Positions 1 to 8,524 of a stretch of DNA of 64,000 bases are shown piece after piece. The translations under genes and the position numbers were made by a program. Source of the DNA: Ethanoligenens sp047722935 (GTDB lineage Bacteria > Bacillota > Clostridia > Oscillospirales > Ethanoligenentaceae); the NCBI GenBank assembly GCA_047722935.1, contig JBDNZS010000007.1, positions 14,373 to 78,372 of the forward strand. The letters run 5' to 3'. A model generated the notes under the pieces. The model was given only the letters and a program-made list of their open reading frames with translations. It did not search any database and had not been told where the DNA came from. Within the stretch, counting starts at the first letter, position 1; the number at the start of each line of letters is the position of its first letter.

Positions 1-27
1 GCACGCCCATTTGCCGCTGGCAGGTCT

Positions 28-1254
28 GTGCCGTGTTGCCTAAACGACGCGGAATCCTTTGATTGGCAGGTGAATTTTTTGTCTGATCATTCTCCCAAAC
101 CAAACCCAATCACCGAGCACGTCAGCACCGCCGACCGTACCCGGTTTGGCATGATCGGCGGCGGGGTGGGCATCGGCGTAAACGCACTCATCTTCGTCGC
201 AGAGATTATTATCGGTCTGCTCACCCACAGTGTCGCCATCACAGCCGACGCGTTCCACAACTTGACCGATGTAGCGTCTTCTCTTATCACGGTCATCAGC
301 TTTAAAGTCGCAAGCCGCCCCGCGGACCGGGAACACCCGTTCGGCCATGGGCGGATGGAATACATCGCTGAACTGCTGATTGCCATGATCATCATCCTCA
401 TCGGATTTGAATTTGTACAATCTTCGATTGAAAAGGTTTTGCACCCTGCCGCAGTACATTTCAGTATCATCCCATTTGTGCTGGTTTTGCTGTTCATCCC
501 GCTCAAGCTGCTTCTCAGCCTGTTTTACCGCTACCTGAGCAAGCGCATCCGCTCTTCCGCGCTGCAAGCCACGGCGACAGACGCACTCAGCGACGTATTC
601 GTGCTGGCTGTAGCCTCCGTTTCCCTCCTCTGCGCGCGTTTCACCACCTTGCCGGTAGACGGGTGGCTTGGACTGCTGGTTTCCGTTTTCATCCTGTATT
701 CGGGTTTTTCCATTGGGAAAAAGGCGGTGAACCCGTTGCTTGGCGAAGCACCCAATCCGGTGGTCGTTCGGGAAATCGTAGAGGGCGTGCGGGCATATCC
801 CTATATTACCGGTGTACATGATCTGGTCATCCACAACTATGGCCCCGGCAAATTTATGGCCACTATCCACGCTGAAGTCCCGGCCGACGTACCCGTGATG
901 GAACTGCACGAGAGCATTGACCGTGCGGAACATGAGCTTTCCCAAAAGCACGGCATCATCCTGGTCATCCACATGGACCCACTCAACAAAAACGACGAGA
1001 CCGTCATCCGCGTGCAGAACGAACTGCTGGAAGCAATCAAGCCTCTTTCAGTGATTCGCTCCATCCACGATTTCCGCATTGTGGGCAAAGATAAACACTT
1101 GAATCTGGTATTCGATGCAGTGGTGGATAACAGCGTCCCGGCGACCACCGGGGCGACCAATCAGCTCGTGCAGGAAATCAACAGTCTGCTCAAGCAGAAA
1201 CACCCGAATTATCGCGCGGTCGTGCAAATTGACAGGAACTATACCCCGCTTTGA
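28..1254 (+). CDS. Cation diffusion facilitator (CDF) family metal transporter
   Basis: Predicted inner-membrane divalent metal/proton antiporter of the CDF (ZnT-like) family. The N-terminal part has several hydrophobic helices; the HxxxD-type metal motif is visible in ADAFHNLTD, and the HPFGHGR segment after the second helix is typical of the family. The last ~120 residues form a soluble cytoplasmic domain of the CDF C-terminal type (VHDLVIHNYGPG, ATIHAEV) and appear to include a further repeat-like extension (SVIRSIHDFRIVG). The reading frame is open to the left edge of the window, so the true start could lie outside it. In-frame starts inside are GTG at 28 and GTG at 70; neither has a convincing ribosome binding site. 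The substrate (Zn, Mn, Fe or Co) cannot be told from sequence. Confidence 0.88.
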   Translation: MPCCLNDAESFDWQVNFLSDHSPKPNPITEHVSTADRTRFGMIGGGVGIGVNALIFVAEIIIGLLTHSVAITADAFHNLTDVASSLITVISFKVASRPADREHPFGHGRMEYIAELLIAMIIILIGFEFVQSSIEKVLHPAAVHFSIIPFVLVLLFIPLKLLLSLFYRYLSKRIRSSALQATATDALSDVFVLAVASVSLLCARFTTLPVDGWLGLLVSVFILYSGFSIGKKAVNPLLGEAPNPVVVREIVEGVRAYPYITGVHDLVIHNYGPGKFMATIHAEVPADVPVMELHESIDRAEHELSQKHGIILVIHMDPLNKNDETVIRVQNELLEAIKPLSVIRSIHDFRIVGKDKHLNLVFDAVVDNSVPATTGATNQLVQEINSLLKQKHPNYRAVVQIDRNYTPL

Positions 1255-1309
1255 CCCAATGGTTTGGATATCTCGCGGGCCTACGTCCGCCGCAAAGGAA
1301 GAAGCATTT

Positions 1310-2179
1310 ATGGATTTTGTTTTATTAACCGATTCGACCTGCGACCTTTCTCCCCAGATGGCGGAGGAACTTGCAGTTTCCGTTATACCGTTGATTTATT
1401 CCATCGACGGAAAAGAATACTACCACTATGTGGACAATCGGGAACTGAATATACATACGTACTATGATCAACTCCGGGCCGGCGCGTATCCACAGACCGC
1501 ACAAATCAGCCCGCTGGAATTCCGGGAGGCATTTGAGCCGCACCTGCGCGCAGGAAAAGACGTACTGTATATCGCATTTTCCAGCGGCATCAGCGGCACA
1601 TACAACACCGCAGCCATGGTTGCCAAAGAGCTGCAAACAGAATACCCCGACCGCCGTATGATCGTCTATGACTCCCTCTGTGCTTCCGGCGGCGAGGGGC
1701 TGCTCGTCTACCACGCGGCCAAATTGGCACAGACCGGGCAGCCGCTCGACACCGTGCTGGCGTGGCTGGATGAAAACCGGACAAAACTCGTGCACTGGTT
1801 TACGGTAGACGATCTGAACCATTTGCATCGGGGCGGACGCATCACAGGCGCAGCAGCACTGGTGGGCGGGATGCTTGGCATCAAGCCCGTACTGCATGTG
1901 GATGATGAAGGCCGGCTGATACCGATGGAAAAAGTACGCGGGCGGCGCAAAGCTCTGGACCGATTGGTGGATCATATGATTGAAACAGCCGTTGACCCCG
2001 TGAACCAAACCGTTTTTATCAACCATGCCGACTGTATAGACGATGCCCGTTATGTGGAAAAACAGGTGCGCGCCCGGGTAGGCGCAACAGACATCCACCT
2101 ATTTTATATCGGCCCGCTCATTGGCGCCCACTCCGGCCCAGGCACCCTCGCGCTGTTCTTCCTTGGCAGCAAGCGATAA
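1310..2179 (+). CDS. DegV family fatty-acid-binding protein
   Basis: 289 residues, full length for the family. DegV (FakB-type) proteins bind a fatty acid and, in Firmicutes, can present it to the FakA kinase for phosphorylation. The N-terminus reads FVLLTDSTCDLS, the characteristic opening of the fold. The central FSSGISGTYNTA and the RGGRIT-to-GIKPVL stretch are conserved ligand-binding regions. The start at the ATG at 1310 is chosen because AAAGGAAG lies just upstream and the protein then begins exactly at the family consensus; an in-frame extension to 1115 would overlap the preceding transporter. It follows the CDF gene by 55 bp. No fakA-like kinase is in the window. Confidence 0.92.
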   Translation: MDFVLLTDSTCDLSPQMAEELAVSVIPLIYSIDGKEYYHYVDNRELNIHTYYDQLRAGAYPQTAQISPLEFREAFEPHLRAGKDVLYIAFSSGISGTYNTAAMVAKELQTEYPDRRMIVYDSLCASGGEGLLVYHAAKLAQTGQPLDTVLAWLDENRTKLVHWFTVDDLNHLHRGGRITGAAALVGGMLGIKPVLHVDDEGRLIPMEKVRGRRKALDRLVDHMIETAVDPVNQTVFINHADCIDDARYVEKQVRARVGATDIHLFYIGPLIGAHSGPGTLALFFLGSKR

Positions 2180-2229
2180 AAACGATATGCATCCTGCCGG
2201 TGCGGTTTTGTGCAATTTATTAGAGGTAC

Positions 2230-2259
2230 TTTACAAACACCCTGTTTAAATGCTATCAT
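2230..2259 (+). promoter_or_regulatory. Sigma-A-type promoter of the DEAD-box helicase gene
   Basis: TTTACA at 2230-2235, 18 bp spacer, TATCAT at 2254-2259 preceded by TGC (extended -10). It would place the transcript start near 2266, giving a leader of about 360 nt. A second possible -10 (TATACT at 2444-2449) lies further down with a poor -35. Confidence 0.5.
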
Positions 2260-2265
2260 AATACA

Positions 2266-2626
2266 AGGTGTGCAGGTAAAAAATGCATCTTACTTGCCTG
2301 CGGGCATTTTGAAACATCAAGCAGCAGAATAAGACATGGGCAAAGCGGCTGTCACCACAGAAGCGCCCGTCTGTTCTGTTTGTCTTAGCATGGAATCTTT
2401 TAGTTAAGCCGTGGTGTGCAGCGTTGCAATCACGTAAAATGGCTATACTATAGACAAGACGCCGTATGGGAATACGCGGCTTGAGGCGGAATGCCAGCTT
2501 GTTTTGATTTTTCTCTGTCCGCACATCGTACACGGTCATACGCAGACACAAGCACATTTGTGTGCAAGATTGAAGGAGGTCACAAACTGCCTGTTGCATT
2601 ATTTGCAATCCGGCAGTTTAACATGT
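2266..2626 (+). promoter_or_regulatory. Long 5' leader of the DEAD-box helicase mRNA
   Basis: About 360 nt without a convincing gene. It holds several potential stem-loops, for example GCAGG pairing with CCTGC around 2272-2302 and GCCGTAT with ATACGCGGC (two-base bulge) around 2462-2485. A very strong ribosome binding site AAGGAGGT (2573-2580) sits 46 bases before the chosen ATG, not next to it. Long structured leaders are common on cold-inducible RNA helicase genes; function here is inference. Confidence 0.4.
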
Positions 2627-4228
2627 ATGGAAGAAAATTTGGAAAATTTATTTGCAAAACTCGGGCTTTCGGAAGAAGTTTTGAAAGCAATCGACCTTAT
2701 GGGGTTTGAAGAACCCTCTCAGATCCAGACGCAGGCAATCCCTGTGATCTTGGAAGGCAGCGATGTGATCGGGCAGGCACAGACAGGCACGGGCAAAACG
2801 CTGGCATATTCCGCCCCTGTCATCAGCATGATGGAGCACGGCCCCCATCAGGTGCAGGCACTCATCCTCGTGCCCACACGCGAACTGGCTATTCAGGTCA
2901 ACGACGAATTGGTGCGCATCAACCGCCTCAGCCACTATACATCCATTCCAGTTTACGGCGGGCAGCCCATTGATCGGCAGATCCGCGCACTGCAAAAGGG
3001 CGTAGATATCGTGGTGGCCACACCGGGCCGTATCCTTGACCATATCCGGCGCGGCACCGTGGATTTCAGCCATGTGCGTTTCTTCGTGTTGGATGAATCC
3101 GACGAGATGCTCAACATGGGCTTCATCGACGATATCCAAGCTGTTTTGGACACCTTGCCAGCGGAACGGCAATCCCTGTTGTTTTCAGCCACCATGCCCA
3201 TGCAGATCCGCAAGCTGGCACAAAAGCACATGAAACCCGATGTCAAAAACATTGTCATCGCTAAAAGCACACTGACTGTCTCGCTGACCGAACAATTCTA
3301 TTTTGAGGTCAAGCACCGCGACCGGTTCGAGACCCTTTGCCGCATTCTGGATGTGGATGAACCGGAAAGCGCCATCATTTTCTGCCGCACCAAACGCGGT
3401 GTGGATGAATTGGTGGAAAACATGCAGTCACGCGGATACATTGTGGAAGGTATGCATGGCGACATGGGACAAAACCAGCGCCAGAACACCTTGAAAAAAT
3501 TCCGTGAAAGCAATCTGGACTTTTTGGTCGCCACCGACGTTGCGGCTCGCGGCATCGACATTGAGAATATCAGCCATGTCATCAACTATGAGCTGCCGGA
3601 GGACGCAGAATCCTATGTTCACCGCATTGGGCGCACCGGCCGCGCCAACCGCACCGGTATCGCTTACAGCTTGGTGACGCCGCGCGAATATGTTATTCTC
3701 AAGCAGATTGAGCGCGTTACCCACAGCCATATCAAGCGCAAGGAAATCCCCACTGTAGAAGACATCTATGAGGTCAAATACAAAAATGTCCTCACCAAAG
3801 TCAAGGAAGAACTCGAAAAAAATGCATTTGAAAAGTTCAAGCCCCTTGCCTCGGAGTTGGATGACGAATACAATCTGGTGGATGTAGCAGCTGCGCTTTT
3901 GAAGCTGCTCTTTGAAAATGAATTGAATTACGATTACGCGTCGAGCGAAAAAGTCCGTGAAGCGCGGCAAAATGCTGAGGAAACACGGTTGTTCCTCAAT
4001 GCCGGTCGCATGGACAAAGTCACACCGCGTGATATCCTGCGCTTTTTATGCGACAACTCCGGATTTACCCGCAACGAAATTGGACATATTGATATTTTTG
4101 ATAAATTCTCGTTCGCCAATGTCGCCAGCAGCGCGGCGGAAGCGATTATCGCAAGCTGTGCGGGCCTCACTCTCTGTGGTCGCCCCGCCAATGTGCAGGT
4201 CGCTCAAAAACGGCAGCCCCGTTACTAA
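2627..4228 (+). CDS. DEAD-box ATP-dependent RNA helicase (CshA/DeaD-like) with DbpA-type C-terminal domain
   Basis: Unwinds RNA duplexes using ATP, typically in ribosome assembly, mRNA decay or cold adaptation. Motifs in order: Q-motif GFEEPSQIQTQAIP, motif I AQTGTGKT, Ia PTRELA, Ib TPGR, motif II DESD in place of DEAD (VLDESDEMLNMGF), III SAT, and HRIGRTGRA. The last ~70 residues (NEIGHIDIFDKFSFANV...) match the small DbpA/CsdA RNA-binding RRM fold. Start choice: the ATG at 2627 gives the usual family N-terminus MEENLENLFAKLGL, but it has no adjacent ribosome binding site. The strong AAGGAGGT at 2573-2580 would instead favour the in-frame TTG at 2594, which adds 11 residues. A terminator follows at 4284. 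Confidence 0.93.
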   Translation: MEENLENLFAKLGLSEEVLKAIDLMGFEEPSQIQTQAIPVILEGSDVIGQAQTGTGKTLAYSAPVISMMEHGPHQVQALILVPTRELAIQVNDELVRINRLSHYTSIPVYGGQPIDRQIRALQKGVDIVVATPGRILDHIRRGTVDFSHVRFFVLDESDEMLNMGFIDDIQAVLDTLPAERQSLLFSATMPMQIRKLAQKHMKPDVKNIVIAKSTLTVSLTEQFYFEVKHRDRFETLCRILDVDEPESAIIFCRTKRGVDELVENMQSRGYIVEGMHGDMGQNQRQNTLKKFRESNLDFLVATDVAARGIDIENISHVINYELPEDAESYVHRIGRTGRANRTGIAYSLVTPREYVILKQIERVTHSHIKRKEIPTVEDIYEVKYKNVLTKVKEELEKNAFEKFKPLASELDDEYNLVDVAAALLKLLFENELNYDYASSEKVREARQNAEETRLFLNAGRMDKVTPRDILRFLCDNSGFTRNEIGHIDIFDKFSFANVASSAAEAIIASCAGLTLCGRPANVQVAQKRQPRY

Positions 4229-4283
4229 GCGATGATTCTTGTTTAACTGAACAAAACAGCGGCACAATAGATAACGCATCATG

Positions 4284-4326
4284 AAAGAGCTTGTATCGGC
4301 CCAGACGGCCAATGCAGGCTCTTTTT
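4284..4326 (+). terminator. Rho-independent terminator after the helicase gene
   Basis: AAAGAGC pairs with GCTCTTT; the hairpin continues inside with TG/CA, AT/AT and GGCC/GGCC, and is followed by a T run. Confidence 0.75.
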
Positions 4327-4471
4327 GTTTGCATCCAATGCCTCTTTGCCTGTCCGGCCTCGTGTACGCCCCGCATAATGTTTTGGTGAATGGTCAAACT
4401 AAATTTTGACCATGTGCATTCTACAGTATGCGGGCACGCCGCCCAATCCGTACAAGTCAAGGAGGATTGAG

Positions 4472-5503
4472 ATGACAGTCCTGATTCCGGCATTTGAACC
4501 CGATATGCGGTTAATTGCTTTACTGCACACGCTGGCACAACAAGACCTGCGCATCGTGGTGGTAGATGATGGCAGCGGGCAAGGATATACTTCTGTATTT
4601 GAGCAGGCACGCACCATTGGTTGCACAATCCTCACACATCCAACAAACCTCGGCAAGGGCTGTGCGCTCAAAACAGGTTTCTCTTATATATTGGAAAACA
4701 TGCATGAAACCGAAGGCGTGATTACAGCCGATGCCGATGGTCAGCACCTCCCAATCGACATCCTGCACGTGGCCGAAGAACTGCGGCAGACACATACCGC
4801 CATCGTGCTTGGCGCGCGCCGGTTTACGGGGCATGTGCCGGCACGCAGCGTATTCGGAAATTTGGTCATGCGGGCGGTCTTTGCCTTTGCCAGCGGGCGA
4901 AATGTATGGGATACGCAGACCGGCCTGCGCGGCATCCCTGCGGAACTGCTGCCCTTGCTGCTGCGGGTACGCGGCGCACGTTTTGAATATGAAATCAACA
5001 TGCTGCTCGACCTTGCCAACGCCGGATATAAGTTCCAGCAAATTTTTATCGATACAGTGTACACATCTGGAAACGCCACCTCCCATTTCCGTCCTTTGGT
5101 TGACTCTGTTCGCGTACTGCTTCCCACGCTGCGCTTCTGCGTGTCCAGCATTGCGGCAGCCGTCACTGACTACATTCTGCTATTCGTCTTCCAATGGCTG
5201 ACGCACAGCCTGTTGTTAGGCGTTGTGCTGGCACGCGCATCGAGTTCCGGTGTCCAATATGTACTCAACCGCTCACTGGTCTTTCACTCCCGCCTGACGA
5301 ATAAAAAACAGCCCCACCGCGCCGCGCAGTATTACCTGCTGGTGCTGGGACTATTGGGACTCAACTATCTGATTTTAAAAGTGCTGACCGGCCCAATGCA
5401 CATTTGGCTCGTATGGGCTAAACTCGTCACCGAAATGATTCTGTTTTTCGTCAGCTATCTTGCGCAACGGCTGCTGGTGTTCAAACACCCGGTCATTAAT
5501 TAA
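4472..5503 (+). CDS. Bifunctional GT2 glycosyltransferase / GtrA-like membrane protein
   Basis: 343 residues. Residues ~1-200 are a GT2 (DPM1-like) glycosyltransferase: TVLIPAFEPD, the nucleotide-binding VVVDDGSGQG, and the DxD-type TADADGQHLP. Residues ~215-340 hold four hydrophobic helices of the GtrA family, which includes LNRSLVFHS and is thought to help flip or hold polyprenyl-linked sugars. Such fusions usually transfer a sugar from a nucleotide donor to a lipid carrier for cell-surface glycan decoration; the sugar is unknown. The ATG at 4472 has AAGGAGG seven bases upstream; a longer in-frame reading from 4406 would cross a 9-bp inverted repeat and has no such site. It converges with pncB, 14 bp away. 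Confidence 0.88.
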   Translation: MTVLIPAFEPDMRLIALLHTLAQQDLRIVVVDDGSGQGYTSVFEQARTIGCTILTHPTNLGKGCALKTGFSYILENMHETEGVITADADGQHLPIDILHVAEELRQTHTAIVLGARRFTGHVPARSVFGNLVMRAVFAFASGRNVWDTQTGLRGIPAELLPLLLRVRGARFEYEINMLLDLANAGYKFQQIFIDTVYTSGNATSHFRPLVDSVRVLLPTLRFCVSSIAAAVTDYILLFVFQWLTHSLLLGVVLARASSSGVQYVLNRSLVFHSRLTNKKQPHRAAQYYLLVLGLLGLNYLILKVLTGPMHIWLVWAKLVTEMILFFVSYLAQRLLVFKHPVIN

Positions 5504-5517
5504 CGCGTTCTAATTGG

Positions 5518-6963
5518 TTAATGCATTTGCTCGACCAACTGTTGTTTAAGCGACCAAAGCGGTTGGGAGAGATCCACATAATACCGGTGCGGATTTTCAA
5601 AACGGAGCACTTCGTCCCAAAGCGTGTTGATTTGTTCCCGACAATAGGCGGCGATTTCTTTAACGGACGGGCCTTGATAAACGCACTTCCCCGCCTGAAA
5701 AACGGGAACAAGCAGTGGCCTGGCGATAAAATCCGCCACCGTCTTGCGCTTCCATGTATGCTCAGGATCGAACAGAACATAAGGCTGGTTCTCGTCTATA
5801 TGTTCCTTTGACAGTGCAATTACATCGGCGATTGCTTTGCCGGTTTCGCGTTCATATAACCGCCACACCTGTTTGAAACCGGGGGTGGTGATTTTTTCGA
5901 CATTTTCACTGATTTTGATTTTGGGAATGATTTGCCCGTCCCACTCCACTGCCGCCAGTTTGTACACGCCGCCAAACACCGGCTCGCTGCGCGATGTAAT
6001 AAGCCGCTCGCCCACGCCGAACGAGTCCACTTTTGCCCCTTGTATCAGGATGTCTCGGATGATATACTCATCCATCGAATTGGAGGCGACGATGCCGCAG
6101 TCGGTGAAACCTGCGTCGTCCAGCAGTTTACGCGCCTTGCGGGAAAGATAGGTAATGTCGCCGCTGTCGATACGAATACCCGCCGGGCGGAATCCGCGCG
6201 GCAGCACCTCCTCCTGAAACGTCCGGATGGCGTTTGGTACGCCGGATTTCAGTACGTTGTATGTATCCACCAGCAACACGCAGTTCTGCGGGTAATTGTG
6301 TGCATAGGCGCGGAACGCATCCAGCTCGCTGTCAAACATCTGCACCCAGCTGTGCGCCATCGTGCCCATTGCCGGAATATCAAAATCACGCTCGGCAATG
6401 GTGCAAGCCGTCCCGACACAACCGCCGATAACCGCCGCCCGCGCGCCGAGAATCGCGCCGTCACTGCCCTGCGCCCGGCGGGAACCAAACTCCATCACCG
6501 GCCGCCCCGCCGCCGCCCGCACGATGCGGTTGGCTTTGGTGGCAATCAGCGACTGATGATTGACTGTGAGCAAGATCATCGTTTCGACAAATTGTGCCTG
6601 TATAACCGGCCCGCGCACCGTCACAATAGGTTCACCGGGAAAAATCGGCGTACCTTCCGGCACTGCCCATACATCACAGCAAAAGTGGAACGTCCGCAGA
6701 TACTCCAGAAACTGTTCGTTAAAGATGCCTTTCTCTTGTAGGTAAGCGATATCATCATCATCAAACGACAGGTTTTGCAGGTATTCAATTACCTGTTCCA
6801 CCCCTGCCATAACGGCGAAACCGCCCTCTTCCGGCACACGACGAAAAAACATATCGAAATAGGCCACACGGTCGGCAAGCCCTTCTACAAAATAACCGTT
6901 TGCCATTGTCAATTCATAAAAATCCGTCAACATCGTCAAATTTGCGTCCGCATATCGATTCAT
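5518..6963 (-). CDS. pncB: Nicotinate phosphoribosyltransferase
   Basis: 481 residues; catalyses nicotinate + PRPP (+ATP) to nicotinate mononucleotide, the entry step of NAD salvage. Recognisable segments are the N-terminus LTMLTDFYELTMANGYF, EFGSRRAQG, and IRIDSGDITYLSRKAR, which carries the phosphate-binding region. The start at 6963 (ATG preceded by AAAGGGGT) is preferred over an upstream in-frame start that adds 63 residues of non-conserved sequence. It is the last gene of the minus-strand run ligA-gatC-gatA-gatB-pncB, 110 bp after gatB. NAD supply next to an NAD-dependent DNA ligase may be coincidental. Confidence 0.93.
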   Translation of the reverse strand: MNRYADANLTMLTDFYELTMANGYFVEGLADRVAYFDMFFRRVPEEGGFAVMAGVEQVIEYLQNLSFDDDDIAYLQEKGIFNEQFLEYLRTFHFCCDVWAVPEGTPIFPGEPIVTVRGPVIQAQFVETMILLTVNHQSLIATKANRIVRAAAGRPVMEFGSRRAQGSDGAILGARAAVIGGCVGTACTIAERDFDIPAMGTMAHSWVQMFDSELDAFRAYAHNYPQNCVLLVDTYNVLKSGVPNAIRTFQEEVLPRGFRPAGIRIDSGDITYLSRKARKLLDDAGFTDCGIVASNSMDEYIIRDILIQGAKVDSFGVGERLITSRSEPVFGGVYKLAAVEWDGQIIPKIKISENVEKITTPGFKQVWRLYERETGKAIADVIALSKEHIDENQPYVLFDPEHTWKRKTVADFIARPLLVPVFQAGKCVYQGPSVKEIAAYCREQINTLWDEVLRFENPHRYYVDLSQPLWSLKQQLVEQMH

Positions 6964-7073
6964 TGTCAACAACCCCTTTTTATCTGGCAGTTTTGTTCCA
7001 CACCCCATATTAAAAAGAAAGGACTGCCGCTTTCCAACAATCCCGATGCAATACGCCATCACAGATACAACTA

Positions 7074-8510
7074 TTACGCCTCGTCCAGCGCTTTCTGCAC
7101 CAACTCGCGCACCACCTGCGGATTCGCCTTGCCTTTGGAAGCACGCATACACTGCCCTACCAAATACCCAGCGGCATTCGTCTTGCCTTTTTTGTAATCG
7201 GCAACCGATTTTTCATTCTGCGCCAGCACATCTCTCACGATTGCTTCGAGTGCGCCGGTATCGCTCACCTGCGCCAGTCCTTTGGCTTTCACAATATCAT
7301 CCGGCTCGCCGCCGTTGCTGAATATCTCCTCCAGCACGGTTTTGCCCGCCGTGTTGGAAATAGTCTTCTTTTCAATTAAAGCAATGAGTGCCACCAGCTT
7401 AGCTGCGGTCAGTTGTGTCTGGGATAGCACTGCGTCTTTCTCGCCCAGCAGACGCGCCACATCGCCAATCATCCAGTTTGCAACGGATTTGGGCGCCACG
7501 CCGCCAACACGCAGGCATTCCTCAAAGAACGCTGTGCGCTCCGGGTCGGTGGCCAGCAAGCCCGCGTCAAACTCCGGTAAATTGTAGTCCTTCATATACC
7601 GGATACGACGTCTATTCGGCAGTTCGGGGATGCTCGCACGCCACGTGTTCAAATCCTCTTCATCGAGCACAATCGTGCCAAGGTCCGGTTCTGGGAAATA
7701 CCGATAATCCTGCGCGTCCTCTTTGGAACGCATCACAAAGTTTTTGCCCTGCGTATCGTCCCAGCGGCGGGTCTCCTGGTCGATGGTGCCGCCTGCTTCC
7801 AGTACTTCGATCTGCCGTTTGGACTCGTATTCGATGGCATGGGCCGCCGCGTTAAACGAGTTCACATTCTTCATTTCAACGCGCGTACCAAACTCCGTGC
7901 TGCCTTTCGGACGCACCGAGACGTTCACATCCGCACGCATGGAACCCTCCTGCATCTTGCAGTCGGAAATATCCAACGCCAGCAGGATGTCGCGCAAGGT
8001 TTCCATGTAGGCTTTGGCCTCGGCGGCGCTGCGCAGATCGGGTTCAGACACGATTTCGATGAGCGGCACCCCGCAGCGGTTAAAGTCCACCAGCGTACCG
8101 GAAAAACTATCGCCGTGCAGCAGTTTGCCTGCATCTTCTTCGATGTGGATGCGCGTCACGCCGATGCGTTTCTCCGCGCCGTCCACCAACACATCCACAA
8201 AACCGTGTTCGCAAAGCGGCACATCAAACTGCGAAATCTGATAGGCTTTGGGCAGGTCGGGGTAGAAATAGTTTTTGCGGTCCTGCTTGGACACGGGGTT
8301 GATGTCGCACCCGAGTGCATACCCCATCCGCACGGCGTATTCCACCACTTTTTCATTCAGAACCGGCAACGCGCCTGGCAGACCGGTACAAACCGGGCAG
8401 CATTCGGTGTTGACTTCCGCGCCGAATTCGTTTTTACAGGAACAATAGATTTTGCTTTTGGTTGAAAGCTCCGCGTGAACTTCCAGACCCACTACGATTT
8501 CATATTCCAT
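7074..8510 (-). CDS. gatB: Aspartyl/glutamyl-tRNA(Asn/Gln) amidotransferase subunit B
   Basis: 478 residues. With GatA and GatC it converts mischarged Glu-tRNA(Gln) (and Asp-tRNA(Asn)) to the correct amide form. The N-terminus EIVVGLEVHAEL, the zinc-type cysteines (CSCKNEF, CCPVCTGLPG) and the RVEMKNVNSF segment identify the kinase subunit. The C-terminal ~140 residues form the tRNA-binding YqeY/GatB tail. The ATG at 8510 has GAGGGGGAG upstream; a GTG at 8528 that overlaps the gatA stop (GTGA) is an alternative coupled start. Confidence 0.97.
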   Translation of the reverse strand: MEYEIVVGLEVHAELSTKSKIYCSCKNEFGAEVNTECCPVCTGLPGALPVLNEKVVEYAVRMGYALGCDINPVSKQDRKNYFYPDLPKAYQISQFDVPLCEHGFVDVLVDGAEKRIGVTRIHIEEDAGKLLHGDSFSGTLVDFNRCGVPLIEIVSEPDLRSAAEAKAYMETLRDILLALDISDCKMQEGSMRADVNVSVRPKGSTEFGTRVEMKNVNSFNAAAHAIEYESKRQIEVLEAGGTIDQETRRWDDTQGKNFVMRSKEDAQDYRYFPEPDLGTIVLDEEDLNTWRASIPELPNRRRIRYMKDYNLPEFDAGLLATDPERTAFFEECLRVGGVAPKSVANWMIGDVARLLGEKDAVLSQTQLTAAKLVALIALIEKKTISNTAGKTVLEEIFSNGGEPDDIVKAKGLAQVSDTGALEAIVRDVLAQNEKSVADYKKGKTNAAGYLVGQCMRASKGKANPQVVRELVQKALDEA

Positions 8511-8524
8511 CTTGGTTCTCCCCC

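Noticed and set aside
40..972. Long minus-strand open frame opposite the CDF transporter
   Set aside because: It mirrors the codons of a clearly conserved gene on the other strand, has no family resemblance and no ribosome binding site.
1115..1309. Longer N-terminus for the DegV protein
   Set aside because: It overlaps the end of the CDF gene, is not conserved, and the ATG at 1310 has a proper ribosome binding site.
2444..2449. Second promoter for the helicase gene
   Set aside because: The -10 is good but no acceptable -35 is found 16-18 bp upstream; kept only as a remark.
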